A stretch of 64,000 nt of DNA, from positions 248,001 through 312,000 of the forward strand of contig CANGYR010000002.1 of assembly GCA_947458275.1 (NCBI GenBank), written 5' to 3'. Below the pieces are notes generated by a model. The model did not search any database and was not told the DNA's origin. It saw only the letters and a list, made by a program, of their open reading frames with translations. Both the position numbers and the translations under genes were made by a program. Below are positions 26,219 to 35,262 of the stretch, one piece after another. The stretch comes from Chitinophagaceae bacterium. GTDB taxonomy: Bacteria; Bacteroidota; Bacteroidia; Chitinophagales; Chitinophagaceae. The first letter of the stretch is position 1, and each line of letters opens with the position of its first letter.

Positions 26219-26893
26219 CTAAAGTTTTTTCGCAACCAATTTCAAAGACAAATCAAGCTGGTCCTCCATAGTGAGATTTGTATTATCCAAAAGCACCGCA
26301 TCTTCTGCCATTCGGAGCGGGCTGACTTCCCTGTTGGAATCAATATGATCACGCATTTGCAAATTGGCTCTCACTTCTTCCTTTGTAACGTTTGGATTTT
26401 TTGCGTGCATCTCAATGAATCTTCTTACCACTCGGGTTTCAATATCAGCAGTCATGAATAATTTCAATTCGGCTTCAGGAAAAACAGTAGTACCGATGTC
26501 TCTCCCATCCATCACTATACCCTTTTCAATACCCATTTTTTGCTGTTGCTCAACGGCAAACTTTCTTACAGTAGCTACTGCGGCTACCTCACTGACTTTT
26601 TCGGCAACAACCAGTTCTCTGATGAGATACTCAACATTTTCTCCATTAAGATAAATTTCTGATTGCCCGGAATGATCATTGTGCCTGAAACTCAAATGAA
26701 TCTTATCCAGGGCTTCAATAATTTCCGGCTCGGTGGTCCAGTCGATATGATGTCTTAAAAAATACAGGGTAATTGCTCTGTACATGGCTCCGCTGTCTAT
26801 GTACACATACCCTAAAGCTTTGGCCATTTGTTTGGCAATGGTGCTTTTTCCGCAGGAAGACCACCCGTCAATGGTGACAATAATTTTTTTCAT
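26219..26893 (-). CDS. cmk: Cytidylate kinase
   Basis: 224 residues. Phosphorylates CMP and dCMP with ATP. The P-loop is GWSSCGKST near residue 10 (the family usually has GPxGxGKS/T there), the CMP-binding region includes YIDSGAMYRAIT, and VMDGRDIGTTVFPEA is the highly conserved central motif. Lid arginines appear in RDHIDSNREVSPLR. Length is normal. It follows clpC on the same strand but a strong terminator lies between them. Confidence 0.95.
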   Translation of the reverse strand: MKKIIVTIDGWSSCGKSTIAKQMAKALGYVYIDSGAMYRAITLYFLRHHIDWTTEPEIIEALDKIHLSFRHNDHSGQSEIYLNGENVEYLIRELVVAEKVSEVAAVATVRKFAVEQQQKMGIEKGIVMDGRDIGTTVFPEAELKLFMTADIETRVVRRFIEMHAKNPNVTKEEVRANLQMRDHIDSNREVSPLRMAEDAVLLDNTNLTMEDQLDLSLKLVAKKL

Positions 26894-26922
26894 TCTATAC
26901 GAAGATAAGCACCTGATATAAA

Positions 26923-26949
26923 ATAAAAAAGCGCTCCGGGAGGAGCGCT
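26923..26949 (-). terminator. Terminator of clpC
   Basis: 7-bp stem GCGCTCC/GGAGCGC (26931-26937 and 26942-26948) with a 4-nt loop and a run of T on the minus strand, about 20 nt past the clpC stop. Confidence 0.88.
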
Positions 26950-26969
26950 GTAAAACATTTTAAGTTAAA

Positions 26970-29513
26970 TTATGCCTCAGACTTTTTCTCTCTCTTCTTT
27001 GGGCCTTCCTTTAATTTGAATTTAATTTTTCCTTCTTCCTTGTTAAGTTCAGCAATTACGGTATCTCCGGCCTTAATCGTATTATTCAGAATTTCTTCTG
27101 CCAGAGGATCTTCAAGATATTTCTGAATAGCTCTGTGCAGCGGGCGGGCACCAAACTGACTGTCGTATCCTTTATCTGCAATAAAATCTTTTGCATCTTC
27201 CGCCAGTTCCAGTGTAAACCCAAGATTACTCAATCTCTTCATCACACCTTTCATGAGAATATCGATGATTTCAAAGATATTTTCTTTATTGAGTGAATTA
27301 AATACGATGATGTCATCAATACGGTTAAGAAACTCCGGACTGAAAGTGCGCTTCAATGCTTTTTCAATAATGGCCTTGTTGTTTTCCTCCAGATTTTCCT
27401 GACGAGCCTGCGTAGCGAAACCTACGCCATCTCCAAACTCCTTCAGTTGACGGGCACCGATGTTGGATGTCATGATGATCATGGTGTTTTTGAAATCTAC
27501 TTTTCTTCCCAGGCCGTCTGTGAGCTGGCCATCATCCAATACCTGCAACAATATATTGTAAATATCCGGATGGGCTTTTTCGATTTCGTCCAAAAGTATA
27601 ACACTGTATGGTTTTCGTCTAACCTTTTCAGTTAGCTGACCGCCTTCTTCATACCCTACGTATCCGGGAGGAGCTCCAATCAGTCGGCTGACGGTAAATT
27701 TTTCCATGTACTCACTCATATCAATCCGAATCAGCGCATCTTCGTTGTCAAACATATGCCTGGCAAGAGAACGGGCAAGTTCGGTTTTACCCACACCTGT
27801 AGGACCAAGGAATATGAAAGTACCTATTGGTTTTTTCGGATCTTTTAACCCTATTCTGTTCCTTTGAATAGCTTTCACTACTTTAGTGATAGCGTCTTGC
27901 TGACCGATGACCGCACCTCTGAGATCATCAGCCATCCTGCGCAATTTATCCGTTTCGGCCTGAACCATTCTTTTAACCGGAATACCTGTCATCATAGAAA
28001 TCACTTCAGCGATATCCTCTTCTTCGATGGGGTATCTTTTGTGCTTACTCTCTTCTTCCCATTGATTTTTAGCACTTTCCAAATCTTCCTGTAAACGTTT
28101 TTCTGTATCTCTCAAAGAAGCAGCTTCTTCAAACTTTTGGCTTTTAACCACTTTGTTTTTTTCCAGTTTGATTTCTTCTATCTTACGCTCGAGTTCCAGG
28201 ATATTTTCAGGAACATTGATATTTTTGATATGTTTTCTTGCGCCTACTTCATCTAAAACATCTATCGCTTTATCGGGCAACAATTTATCCGTCATATAAC
28301 GATCACTTAGTTTCACGCAGGCCTCCACAGCTTCTTTACTATATGATACATTGTGATAGTCTTCGTATTTGTTTTTGATGTTGGTTAAAATTTCAATGGC
28401 CTCTTCTACAGAAGGTTGTTCAACAATAACTTTCTGGAATCTTCTGTCCAGTGCGCCATCCTTCTCTATATGCATGCGGTATTCATCCAGTGTGGAGGCA
28501 CCGATGCATTGTAATTCACCGCGGGCCAGCGCTGGTTTGAATATATTGGAGGCATCCAGTGAGCCGCTGGCACCACCTGCACCTACTATAGTGTGTATTT
28601 CATCTATAAAGAGAATTACATCGCGGTTTTTTTCCAGTTCATTCATGATGGCTTTCATCCTTTCTTCAAACTGTCCGCGGTATTTTGTCCCGGCTACCAG
28701 AGCGGCAAGATCCAGACTCACCACACGTTTGTCGAAAAGAACCCTGGATACTTTACGCTGTACAATGCGAAGCGCCAAACCTTCTACAATTGCCGTCTTA
28801 CCCACACCCGGTTCTCCAATCAGAATGGGATTATTTTTCTTTCTGCGTGATAAAATCTGAGAAACACGCTCAATCTCATTCTCTCTGCCTACAATTGGGT
28901 CAAGAGAACCGTTTTCAGCGAGGCGGGTGATATCGCGTCCGAAATTGTCCAGAACAGGAGTTTTTGTTTTTGGTTGTCCTGCTGCTTTTGAACCTTTGGA
29001 TTGCTGGCCACCGAACTGTTTCTTTTCTTCATCAAAATCATCATCTTCATTATACTCTGCCTGAGGAGGAGGCGTGGTAGTGGTAATGCCCAGCTCCGTT
29101 TTGAACAGTTCGTAATTAACATTGAACTGATTGAGAATTTGCGTTGCTACATTCTCTTTGTTTTTCAGAATAGACAACATCAAGTGTTCTGTTTCTATCT
29201 GCTCGCTTTTAAAAAACTTAGCTTCCAATACGGTTATGCGAATAACTTTTTCCGCCTGTTTGGTAAGTGGCAGAGAATTGATATTGGCAATATTTTTTCC
29301 GGTCTTATCTTTGACTGCAATCTCAATTTCCTTTCTCAATTCATACAAATCGATGTTCAGCGCTTTAAGCACTTTAACAGCAGTATTGTCTCCTTCTCTG
29401 ATTAAACCCAAGACAAGATGTTCCGTACCAATAAATTCATTACCGAGCCTTAAGGCTTCCTCACGGCTGTAAGAGATAATCTCTTTAACCTGGGCTGAAA
29501 AATTATTATCCAT
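26970..29513 (-). CDS. clpC: ATP-dependent Clp protease ATPase subunit ClpC
   Basis: 847 residues. The AAA+ unfoldase feeds substrates to ClpP. Domain order: Clp_N repeats (1-145), an acidic/Gln-rich linker (150-185), AAA module 1 with Walker A GEPGVGKT (233-240) and Walker [12 protein letters not shown], a coiled-coil middle segment with a UVR-like motif ([13 protein letters not shown], about 445-460), AAA module 2 (GPTGVGKTE) and the ClpB-type C-terminal domain. The tripeptide VGF in [10 protein letters not shown] is the expected ClpP-docking loop. The C-terminal tail is very Lys/Glu rich. No ctsR or mcsB gene is adjacent, so regulation differs from Firmicutes. Confidence 0.95.
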   Translation of the reverse strand: MDNNFSAQVKEIISYSREEALRLGNEFIGTEHLVLGLIREGDNTAVKVLKALNIDLYELRKEIEIAVKDKTGKNIANINSLPLTKQAEKVIRITVLEAKFFKSEQIETEHLMLSILKNKENVATQILNQFNVNYELFKTELGITTTTPPPQAEYNEDDDFDEEKKQFGGQQSKGSKAAGQPKTKTPVLDNFGRDITRLAENGSLDPIVGRENEIERVSQILSRRKKNNPILIGEPGVGKTAIVEGLALRIVQRKVSRVLFDKRVVSLDLAALVAGTKYRGQFEERMKAIMNELEKNRDVILFIDEIHTIVGAGGASGSLDASNIFKPALARGELQCIGASTLDEYRMHIEKDGALDRRFQKVIVEQPSVEEAIEILTNIKNKYEDYHNVSYSKEAVEACVKLSDRYMTDKLLPDKAIDVLDEVGARKHIKNINVPENILELERKIEEIKLEKNKVVKSQKFEEAASLRDTEKRLQEDLESAKNQWEEESKHKRYPIEEEDIAEVISMMTGIPVKRMVQAETDKLRRMADDLRGAVIGQQDAITKVVKAIQRNRIGLKDPKKPIGTFIFLGPTGVGKTELARSLARHMFDNEDALIRIDMSEYMEKFTVSRLIGAPPGYVGYEEGGQLTEKVRRKPYSVILLDEIEKAHPDIYNILLQVLDDGQLTDGLGRKVDFKNTMIIMTSNIGARQLKEFGDGVGFATQARQENLEENNKAIIEKALKRTFSPEFLNRIDDIIVFNSLNKENIFEIIDILMKGVMKRLSNLGFTLELAEDAKDFIADKGYDSQFGARPLHRAIQKYLEDPLAEEILNNTIKAGDTVIAELNKEEGKIKFKLKEGPKKREKKSEA

Positions 29514-29759
29514 TCTGATAGTTTTTATATTTACAATAATAACGATTATTTAAATCGTTTTAGTTTACACAGGGGATTTATATTTAAGTTACGTAATTAA
29601 TTTTTTAATAACAAACAGACACTGCAATCAATTACCACAAAAACAATTCTTTGTCAATTTTCAGAAATTTAGTGCAATTTTTTTAAAAAGATTTTCCCGA
29701 TATTAACAATCAGACCAATTTTAACTTATTTTACATAAATTAAAATTGTTTGTTTAACT

Positions 29760-30140
29760 ATGGACGTCAAAATAGATACCAAAGAGAAATTTACCGTAAT
29801 AACCCCGCAGGAATCCGTAATCTCTGTTATTATGGCAGAAAAATTGCGTGATCAGTTGGATTTTTATCATACAAAGGAAGTTCCGCACATCGTTCTCAAC
29901 CTAAAAAATCTGACAAACATTGACAATTCTGCCGCTCATATAATTGCATCTTTGCAAAGCCAATTCTATGAAAAAGGGCATTCCTTTGTAATTTGTGAAA
30001 TGAAAGAGCAGGTAGCATTGGTTTTTGAAAACGAAGACTTGTCTGACATTATGAATATAACTCCCTCTGAAAGCGAGGCCTGGGATATTGTTCAGATGGA
30101 AGAAATTGAAAGAGAGTTGTTGAAGAATTTCGACAATTAA
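29760..30140 (+). CDS. STAS-domain protein (anti-sigma-factor-antagonist-like)
   Basis: 126 residues: one STAS domain (about 8-108) and an acidic helix at the end. The phosphorylatable-serine motif of SpoIIAA relatives appears as NIDNSAAHII with Ser57, which aligns with the usual D-S pair. In the classic system this serine is phosphorylated by an anti-sigma kinase; no such kinase or sigma factor is nearby, so its partner is unknown. It precedes RNase Z by 54 nt on the same strand. The 246-nt AT-rich gap on its left to clpC shows no RNA gene or hairpin. Confidence 0.85.
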   Translation: MDVKIDTKEKFTVITPQESVISVIMAEKLRDQLDFYHTKEVPHIVLNLKNLTNIDNSAAHIIASLQSQFYEKGHSFVICEMKEQVALVFENEDLSDIMNITPSESEAWDIVQMEEIERELLKNFDN

Positions 30141-30194
30141 ATCGGTGATTAAGTTTTAAAATATAACAATAACTTTATCTAAAAAAATAATTGC

Positions 30195-31097
30195 TTGTTT
30201 GCACTAACAATACTTGGCAGTAATTCTGCCATTCCTGCATTCGGAAGAAATCCTACGGCTCAAATACTGCAGACCGAGGACAATAGTTTCCTCATTGATT
30301 GTGGAGAGGGAGCGCAATCCCAGCTGGCAAGATATAAGCTAAGAAACAACAAACTATCGCACATCTTTATTTCGCATTTGCACGGAGATCATTATTTTGG
30401 CTTAATTGGACTGCTTACCAGCATGAGTTTGCTCAGCAGAACTCAGGAGTTGCATGTCTACGGACCTACACAACTGGAGCAAATCATTAATTGTCAGTTG
30501 GAGGCCGGGGAAGTCAGATTAAGTTATCCTATTCATTTTCATTCTTTAACAGAAGAAGGCATGATTGCCTGCACAAATAAAATTGAAATAAGTTGCATCA
30601 AGATGCAGCACCGGATTGAATGCTGGGGATTTTTATTTAGAGAGAAAAAAAATCCCAGAAGTGTGGAGCCGGAAAAAGCCAAGGCGTTTGAAATTCCTTT
30701 GTCTTATTACGAACAATTAAAAAAAGGAGAAGATTACATAACAAAAAGCGGTACAGTTATTCCTAATCATGAAGTCACCTCTCCTAACGCACCGCCGAGA
30801 ACGTATGCTTATTGTGCGGATACCCTTTATAACGAATCTGTTGTGGAAAAAATCAAGGGGATTGATTTACTATATCATGAAACCACCTATCTGAAAGACC
30901 AGCCACAGAAAGCAATGGACAGGTATCACAGCACAACCGTTCAAGCTGCAAACATTGCAAAACTCGCCGGGGTGAAGCAACTCATCATCGGTCATTTCTC
31001 TTCAAAATATGAAAACCTGGATGCGTTTCTTACAGAGACCAAAGAGGTTTTTGAAAACACCTCACTTGCTATTGAAGGGAGTTGTTATAAAATCTGA
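30195..31097 (+). CDS. rnz: Ribonuclease Z
   Basis: 300 residues, metallo-beta-lactamase fold, tRNA 3' processing. The zinc motif HLHGDH is at 61-66, with later ligands including the Asp in YCADT and the His in IIGHFSS. The start must be TTG at 30195: an in-frame TAA lies 15 nt upstream, the family begins with exactly this segment (LTILGSNSAIP), and the first in-frame ATG would remove the zinc motif. The exosite arm characteristic of the short form is present around 150-180. It converges on dapA with 8 nt between stops. Confidence 0.95.
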   Translation: MFALTILGSNSAIPAFGRNPTAQILQTEDNSFLIDCGEGAQSQLARYKLRNNKLSHIFISHLHGDHYFGLIGLLTSMSLLSRTQELHVYGPTQLEQIINCQLEAGEVRLSYPIHFHSLTEEGMIACTNKIEISCIKMQHRIECWGFLFREKKNPRSVEPEKAKAFEIPLSYYEQLKKGEDYITKSGTVIPNHEVTSPNAPPRTYAYCADTLYNESVVEKIKGIDLLYHETTYLKDQPQKAMDRYHSTTVQAANIAKLAGVKQLIIGHFSSKYENLDAFLTETKEVFENTSLAIEGSCYKI

Positions 31098-31105
31098 GAA
31101 ACGTT

Positions 31106-31990
31106 TCAACCCGGAAAATTTGATTTCAGATACGATTTGATTTTACCATGAATATGCTCGCTTAGTGGCACAATTGGTAATCTAACCTCATTTTCTATCA
31201 ATCCCAGTTCATATAAAAATGTCTTTATACCGGCGGGATTATTTTCTTCGAACATATATTGATATGCGGGTATAAGCAGGTCGTTGATCCTTCTTGCGTT
31301 GACGAAATCATTGGCGATGGAATAATTAACCAGGGAGGAGAATTTTTTGGGGAAAGCATTTGCAGCAACACTGATTACGCCATCCATGCCACAAGCTATT
31401 TGAGGCAAAGCGAGTGCATCATCTCCGCTAATCACTAAAAAATCTTTGGGTCGATTTTTTAAAATCTCCATACACTGAATCATATCTCCGCTGGCTTCTT
31501 TTATGCCAATAATTTTATCAGAAGCCTCAGCAAGTTTAATCGTTGTTTCAGCTGACATATTTCGTCCTGCCCTTGATGGCACATTGTACAATATCAAAGG
31601 TTTGGGTGAAGCTTCCGCAACCAATTTATAATGCTGATAAATTCCTTCCTGGGAGGGTTTGCTATAGTAAGGACAAACACTTAAAATGGCCGTTGCTTCA
31701 TCCAGAGGATACGACAGCATTTCTTTTATAAGCGATGCAGTGTCGTTGCCGCCCATGCCAACAACAACCGGCACTCTCTTGTTTATGTGCCTGATGGTAT
31801 GCTGAATGATATCAATTTTTTCTTCCTTGCTGAGTACCGGGGTTTCTCCTGTGGTACCCAGGGTGACAATATAATCCACCCCATCCCCTATGATAAAGTC
31901 AATAAGTATCGAAAGTCTATCAAAATCAACTTCTTTTTTTTTGTTGAATGGTGTAACGATAGCCGCCCCTGTGCCACGCAATTGATTCAT
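31106..31990 (-). CDS. dapA: 4-hydroxy-tetrahydrodipicolinate synthase
   Basis: 294 residues, TIM barrel. Condenses pyruvate with aspartate semialdehyde toward lysine and diaminopimelate. The Schiff-base lysine is Lys164 (GIKEASGD), Tyr135 (ILYNVPSR) is the catalytic tyrosine, and the pyruvate-binding Thr-Thr pair is in LGTTGETP. It uses aspartate semialdehyde, the branch point shared with the thr operon 3 kb away, though it is transcribed separately. Confidence 0.96.
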   Translation of the reverse strand: MNQLRGTGAAIVTPFNKKKEVDFDRLSILIDFIIGDGVDYIVTLGTTGETPVLSKEEKIDIIQHTIRHINKRVPVVVGMGGNDTASLIKEMLSYPLDEATAILSVCPYYSKPSQEGIYQHYKLVAEASPKPLILYNVPSRAGRNMSAETTIKLAEASDKIIGIKEASGDMIQCMEILKNRPKDFLVISGDDALALPQIACGMDGVISVAANAFPKKFSSLVNYSIANDFVNARRINDLLIPAYQYMFEENNPAGIKTFLYELGLIENEVRLPIVPLSEHIHGKIKSYLKSNFPG

Positions 31991-32055
31991 CCGTAAAAAT
32001 TTTCGGTGAAGTTACTTCAATTCAAAGAAAAATAGGACAGTTAACCGGAGGAAAT

Positions 32056-32787
32056 TTAGCCAAAAACAAGTCTTGATTTGTTTAGATAATTCTTATCGGA
32101 TGCATAAATGAAAAGACAGGAGCCATTTTTTATGGAATTGATGATGGATTTGGAGTATTTCTCCGGAACAGCAGGACAGCCCCAGCTTCTGCCAATAAAG
32201 CCCTGACTACGAATGAGTTGTTCTGATACATATGCAGCACCATGCAAAACAATAGCTCTCTCATTGGCTTTATCGTTGATCCCTTTCTCTAAACCAATCA
32301 GTTGCATGGAATAACCATGTTTGCCTATGTAGGTTTCTGATGTTTGATAAAAACCCAAACTGCTCTGCAAACTTTCAGGAATATTGGAAAACTGAGTGGC
32401 ATATGCCTTTCCGGAATTTTGTCCATGTGCAACATAAGTATTGAAAAGCAACTGCTCTTTTTCAAGATCAATTACAAACAATCTTTTGCTGGAAGATGAT
32501 TTGGTGAAATCAATAATGGTTATAATCCTGTCATTGGTAATCTTTCCTGCCTGAAGAAGCTTTTCATAGCCATTCAGCGCATAAGTAAAAGCTTCTCTGG
32601 ACAATCCCATGACATCAAGATTCAGCCGGCCATATAAAGTAGACAGACCTGTGAGCGAAGGCGGATTGTATGATACAACGGGTGGGTTGAAAAGAAAATT
32701 TTTACTGAATACTTCCCTGCCGGGAATCAAAGAAAACAAAACTAAAGAAAGAAATAATGATTTGGATTTACGACTGAATTTTTTCAT
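32056..32787 (-). CDS. YkuD_2-type murein L,D-transpeptidase-like protein
   Basis: 243 residues. An N-terminal signal peptide (1-28, KKFSRKSKS then a hydrophobic core) indicates export. The C-terminal half resembles the catalytic-domain family of L,D-transpeptidase-like proteins: FVIDLEKEQLLFNTYVAHG, then His182 in VLHGAAYVS and Cys204 in SWGCPAVP, which would be the catalytic pair. Likely acts on peptidoglycan, either as a transpeptidase or a carboxypeptidase; the exact activity is not known for this subgroup. The 181-nt gap on its upstream side (to the thrC stop) shows no further feature. Confidence 0.85.
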   Translation of the reverse strand: MKKFSRKSKSLFLSLVLFSLIPGREVFSKNFLFNPPVVSYNPPSLTGLSTLYGRLNLDVMGLSREAFTYALNGYEKLLQAGKITNDRIITIIDFTKSSSSKRLFVIDLEKEQLLFNTYVAHGQNSGKAYATQFSNIPESLQSSLGFYQTSETYIGKHGYSMQLIGLEKGINDKANERAIVLHGAAYVSEQLIRSQGFIGRSWGCPAVPEKYSKSIINSIKNGSCLFIYASDKNYLNKSRLVFG

Positions 32788-32968
32788 TTAAATGCGCGTT
32801 TTAAATAGTAATTGGATTTAATAAAAAGCTAATGCATGTAGTATTAAAACGATAGAAAAAGGATATTATTGTTTATAATTCAGGTTCGTGGTACGAATCT
32901 AAAAAAACAATTTTATGCAGCAATAATGACTGCTGTTAAGATTTTTGTAATACTGGGAGAGGTTTTAA

Positions 32969-34267
32969 TTACATGACAAATAAAAAATCTTTCAATGCTC
33001 CGAAATCGTTTTCAATTTTAGTGGATACTTTTTCTTTGTGTATGATATTTTGTACAGAGGGAGGCAAGTCTATTTTCTTTTCAATGATTGGTTCCACCAC
33101 ATCATAAAATTTAACAGGGTGAGCAGTTTCTGCAAAGATGCCTTTATCATTTGGATGCAAATCCAAATGCCTTTTGAGAGAAAGATAACCAACAGCACCA
33201 TGAGGATCAAGCAGATAGTTAAATTCTTTTTCGACCGATTTTATTGTGGCTGCAGTTTCTTCATCAGATATGCTGTAAGCAGTAAGTTTGGATGACAACT
33301 CTTTTGTTTGATGTTGAAATAATTCTAATATTCGAATGAAATTGCTGGGGTCTCCCACATCCATCGCATTGGAGAGAGTAGCCACTGCTTTCTTCGGCTT
33401 GTATTCATATGTTTTCATGAAATTGGGCACTACGTCATTGGCATTGCATGCTGCAATAAAGTGTTTAACGGGCAAGCCTGAAATGTTTGCCAGTAATGCC
33501 GAACAGATATTTCCAAAATTGCCGCTGGGCACACAGACAACGGGTGCATTTGTCTTATCAGGCCATTGCTTGTATGCAAAAAAATAGAAGAACTGTTGCG
33601 GCAGCCAGCGTGCCACATTGATAGAGTTGGCTGAAGTCAAAAATAATTTTTCATTTAAGTCATTGTCAGTAAAAGCTTTTTTTACCATTTGCTGACAATC
33701 ATCAAACGTACCGTTTACTTCAAGCGCATGGATATTACTTCCCAATGTAGTCAATTGCTTTTCCTGCACCATGCTGACTTTCCCTGATGGATATAAAATA
33801 ACCACATCTACCCCATCCACATTATAAAATCCATCAGCAACCGCACCGCCTGTATCACCCGAAGTTGCTACCAATACGGTAACTTTCTTATCATTCCCTT
33901 TTACAAAATGAGCCAGACATCTGCTCATGAATCTTGCACCAATGTCTTTAAATGCGAGGGTATTTCCATGAAACATTTCAAGCGCATACATATCCTCTTT
34001 TATTTTCACCAATGGAATAGGAAAATTAACTGTCTGCTTAACAATATCAAATAAAACATCCTCCGGTATACCATTGCCGACAAAGGGCCGAATTACCCGA
34101 AAGGCGATTTCCTCATTGGAAATATTATCAATATCGGATATCAGCGTTTTATCCAACGAAGGAATTTTTTCCGGAAAATACAAACCTTTATCCGGGGCCT
34201 GGCCTCTGATAGTTGCTTCTTTAAAATCTACGAATGCGTTTCTGTTATTTAGACTGAAGTAATTCAT
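32969..34267 (-). CDS. thrC: Threonine synthase
   Basis: 432 residues, PLP-dependent fold type II. Converts O-phosphohomoserine to threonine. The PLP lysine is Lys107 in NTLAFKDIGARF; the phosphate-binding loop TSGDTGGAVADG and the later PSGNFGNICSAL are visible. Begins with the family start MNYFSLNN. Last gene of thrA-thrB-thrC; 65 nt separate it from thrB, occupied by short repeats. Expression is presumably set by the thr leader peptide upstream of thrA. Confidence 0.96.
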   Translation of the reverse strand: MNYFSLNNRNAFVDFKEATIRGQAPDKGLYFPEKIPSLDKTLISDIDNISNEEIAFRVIRPFVGNGIPEDVLFDIVKQTVNFPIPLVKIKEDMYALEMFHGNTLAFKDIGARFMSRCLAHFVKGNDKKVTVLVATSGDTGGAVADGFYNVDGVDVVILYPSGKVSMVQEKQLTTLGSNIHALEVNGTFDDCQQMVKKAFTDNDLNEKLFLTSANSINVARWLPQQFFYFFAYKQWPDKTNAPVVCVPSGNFGNICSALLANISGLPVKHFIAACNANDVVPNFMKTYEYKPKKAVATLSNAMDVGDPSNFIRILELFQHQTKELSSKLTAYSISDEETAATIKSVEKEFNYLLDPHGAVGYLSLKRHLDLHPNDKGIFAETAHPVKFYDVVEPIIEKKIDLPPSVQNIIHKEKVSTKIENDFGALKDFLFVM

Positions 34268-34290
34268 ATTTATATAAAATAAAAAATCTG

Positions 34291-34322
34291 GTTTAGGGGT
34301 TTGGATGTTTAGGGGTTTAGAA
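34291..34322. repeat. Short 8-bp repeat, four units, between thrB and thrC
   Basis: GTTTAGGG, GTTTGGAT, GTTTAGGG, GTTTAGAA in direct succession. The same style of degenerate octamer array is seen between era and der. Confidence 0.75.
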
Positions 34323-34332
34323 GCTACAAGTT

Positions 34333-35253
34333 TCAGCTATTGTCAACCACCACTCCCTCTCCTATTGTGGTGATGTAGGTTTTGTATTCAATATTCAGAC
34401 TCTTATATACTTTAATCATTTCCGCCTCTACAGCTTTAGCCACATCGATGTTTTCGCTAAACATAAACAGAGACGGGCCGCTACCGGCGATGCCTCCGCC
34501 CAGGGCTCCGGCTTCGAGACTCTTTTTCTTCACCTCATCAAATCCCGGTATTAGTTTACTTCTCACAGGTTCTACAATGACATCAATGAGAGATCTGCTG
34601 ATCAGGCCATAATCTGCTTTGATAAATCCCGCTATCAGCCCTGCTACATTGGCCCACTGGGTGATGGCACTTTTCAATGGCACTTCTTTGGGAAGAATCT
34701 GACGTGCATAAGATGTTTTTATTTCAATTTGAGGATGAACAATGTTTACATACATCGGAGGTATCGGCAGTTCAATGATATCCAGCGTGGCGGTATCTCT
34801 GATCAGGGTAAGCCCTCCGTAAATACAGGGAGCCAGATTGTCTGCATGACGAGAGCCGCTGGCCAGCGCTTCTCCCTCCATGGCAAAAGCCACCAATTCT
34901 TTTTTTCCGAAAGGTTTACCGAGCAATTCATTTGCTGCCACCACAATGCCCGTAGCACTGGCTGCACTGGAACCTATGCCACTGCCCGGCTTTATCTGTT
35001 TATCAATGATGACATCAAACCCGTTAGGATATTGCAATGCATCCATCATAGCCTGTAATGCAACGCCGGCAACATTTTGAGCCGGATCCTCCGGCAAATT
35101 ATATTTGTCAATATGCTTGATAGAAATACCTTTCTCCTCTCTTTTTGTCAACGTCATTACATCATACAATCCGCTCAGGGCAATACCCATGATATCGAAG
35201 CCGCAACAGAGATTGGCCACAGAGGCAGGAGATTTTACAGTGATGGTGTTCAT
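34333..35253 (-). CDS. thrB: Homoserine kinase
   Basis: 306 residues, GHMP kinase. Phosphorylates homoserine to O-phosphohomoserine. The GHMP ATP-binding motif PGSGIGSSAAS spans about 89-99; the N terminus VKSPASVANLCCGFD and the C-terminal GGGIAGSGPSLF are also typical. The start lies 9 nt from the thrA stop, so it is surely cotranscribed and probably translationally linked. Confidence 0.96.
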   Translation of the reverse strand: MNTITVKSPASVANLCCGFDIMGIALSGLYDVMTLTKREEKGISIKHIDKYNLPEDPAQNVAGVALQAMMDALQYPNGFDVIIDKQIKPGSGIGSSAASATGIVVAANELLGKPFGKKELVAFAMEGEALASGSRHADNLAPCIYGGLTLIRDTATLDIIELPIPPMYVNIVHPQIEIKTSYARQILPKEVPLKSAITQWANVAGLIAGFIKADYGLISRSLIDVIVEPVRSKLIPGFDEVKKKSLEAGALGGGIAGSGPSLFMFSENIDVAKAVEAEMIKVYKSLNIEYKTYITTIGEGVVVDNS

Positions 35254-35262
35254 TTGATAAGT

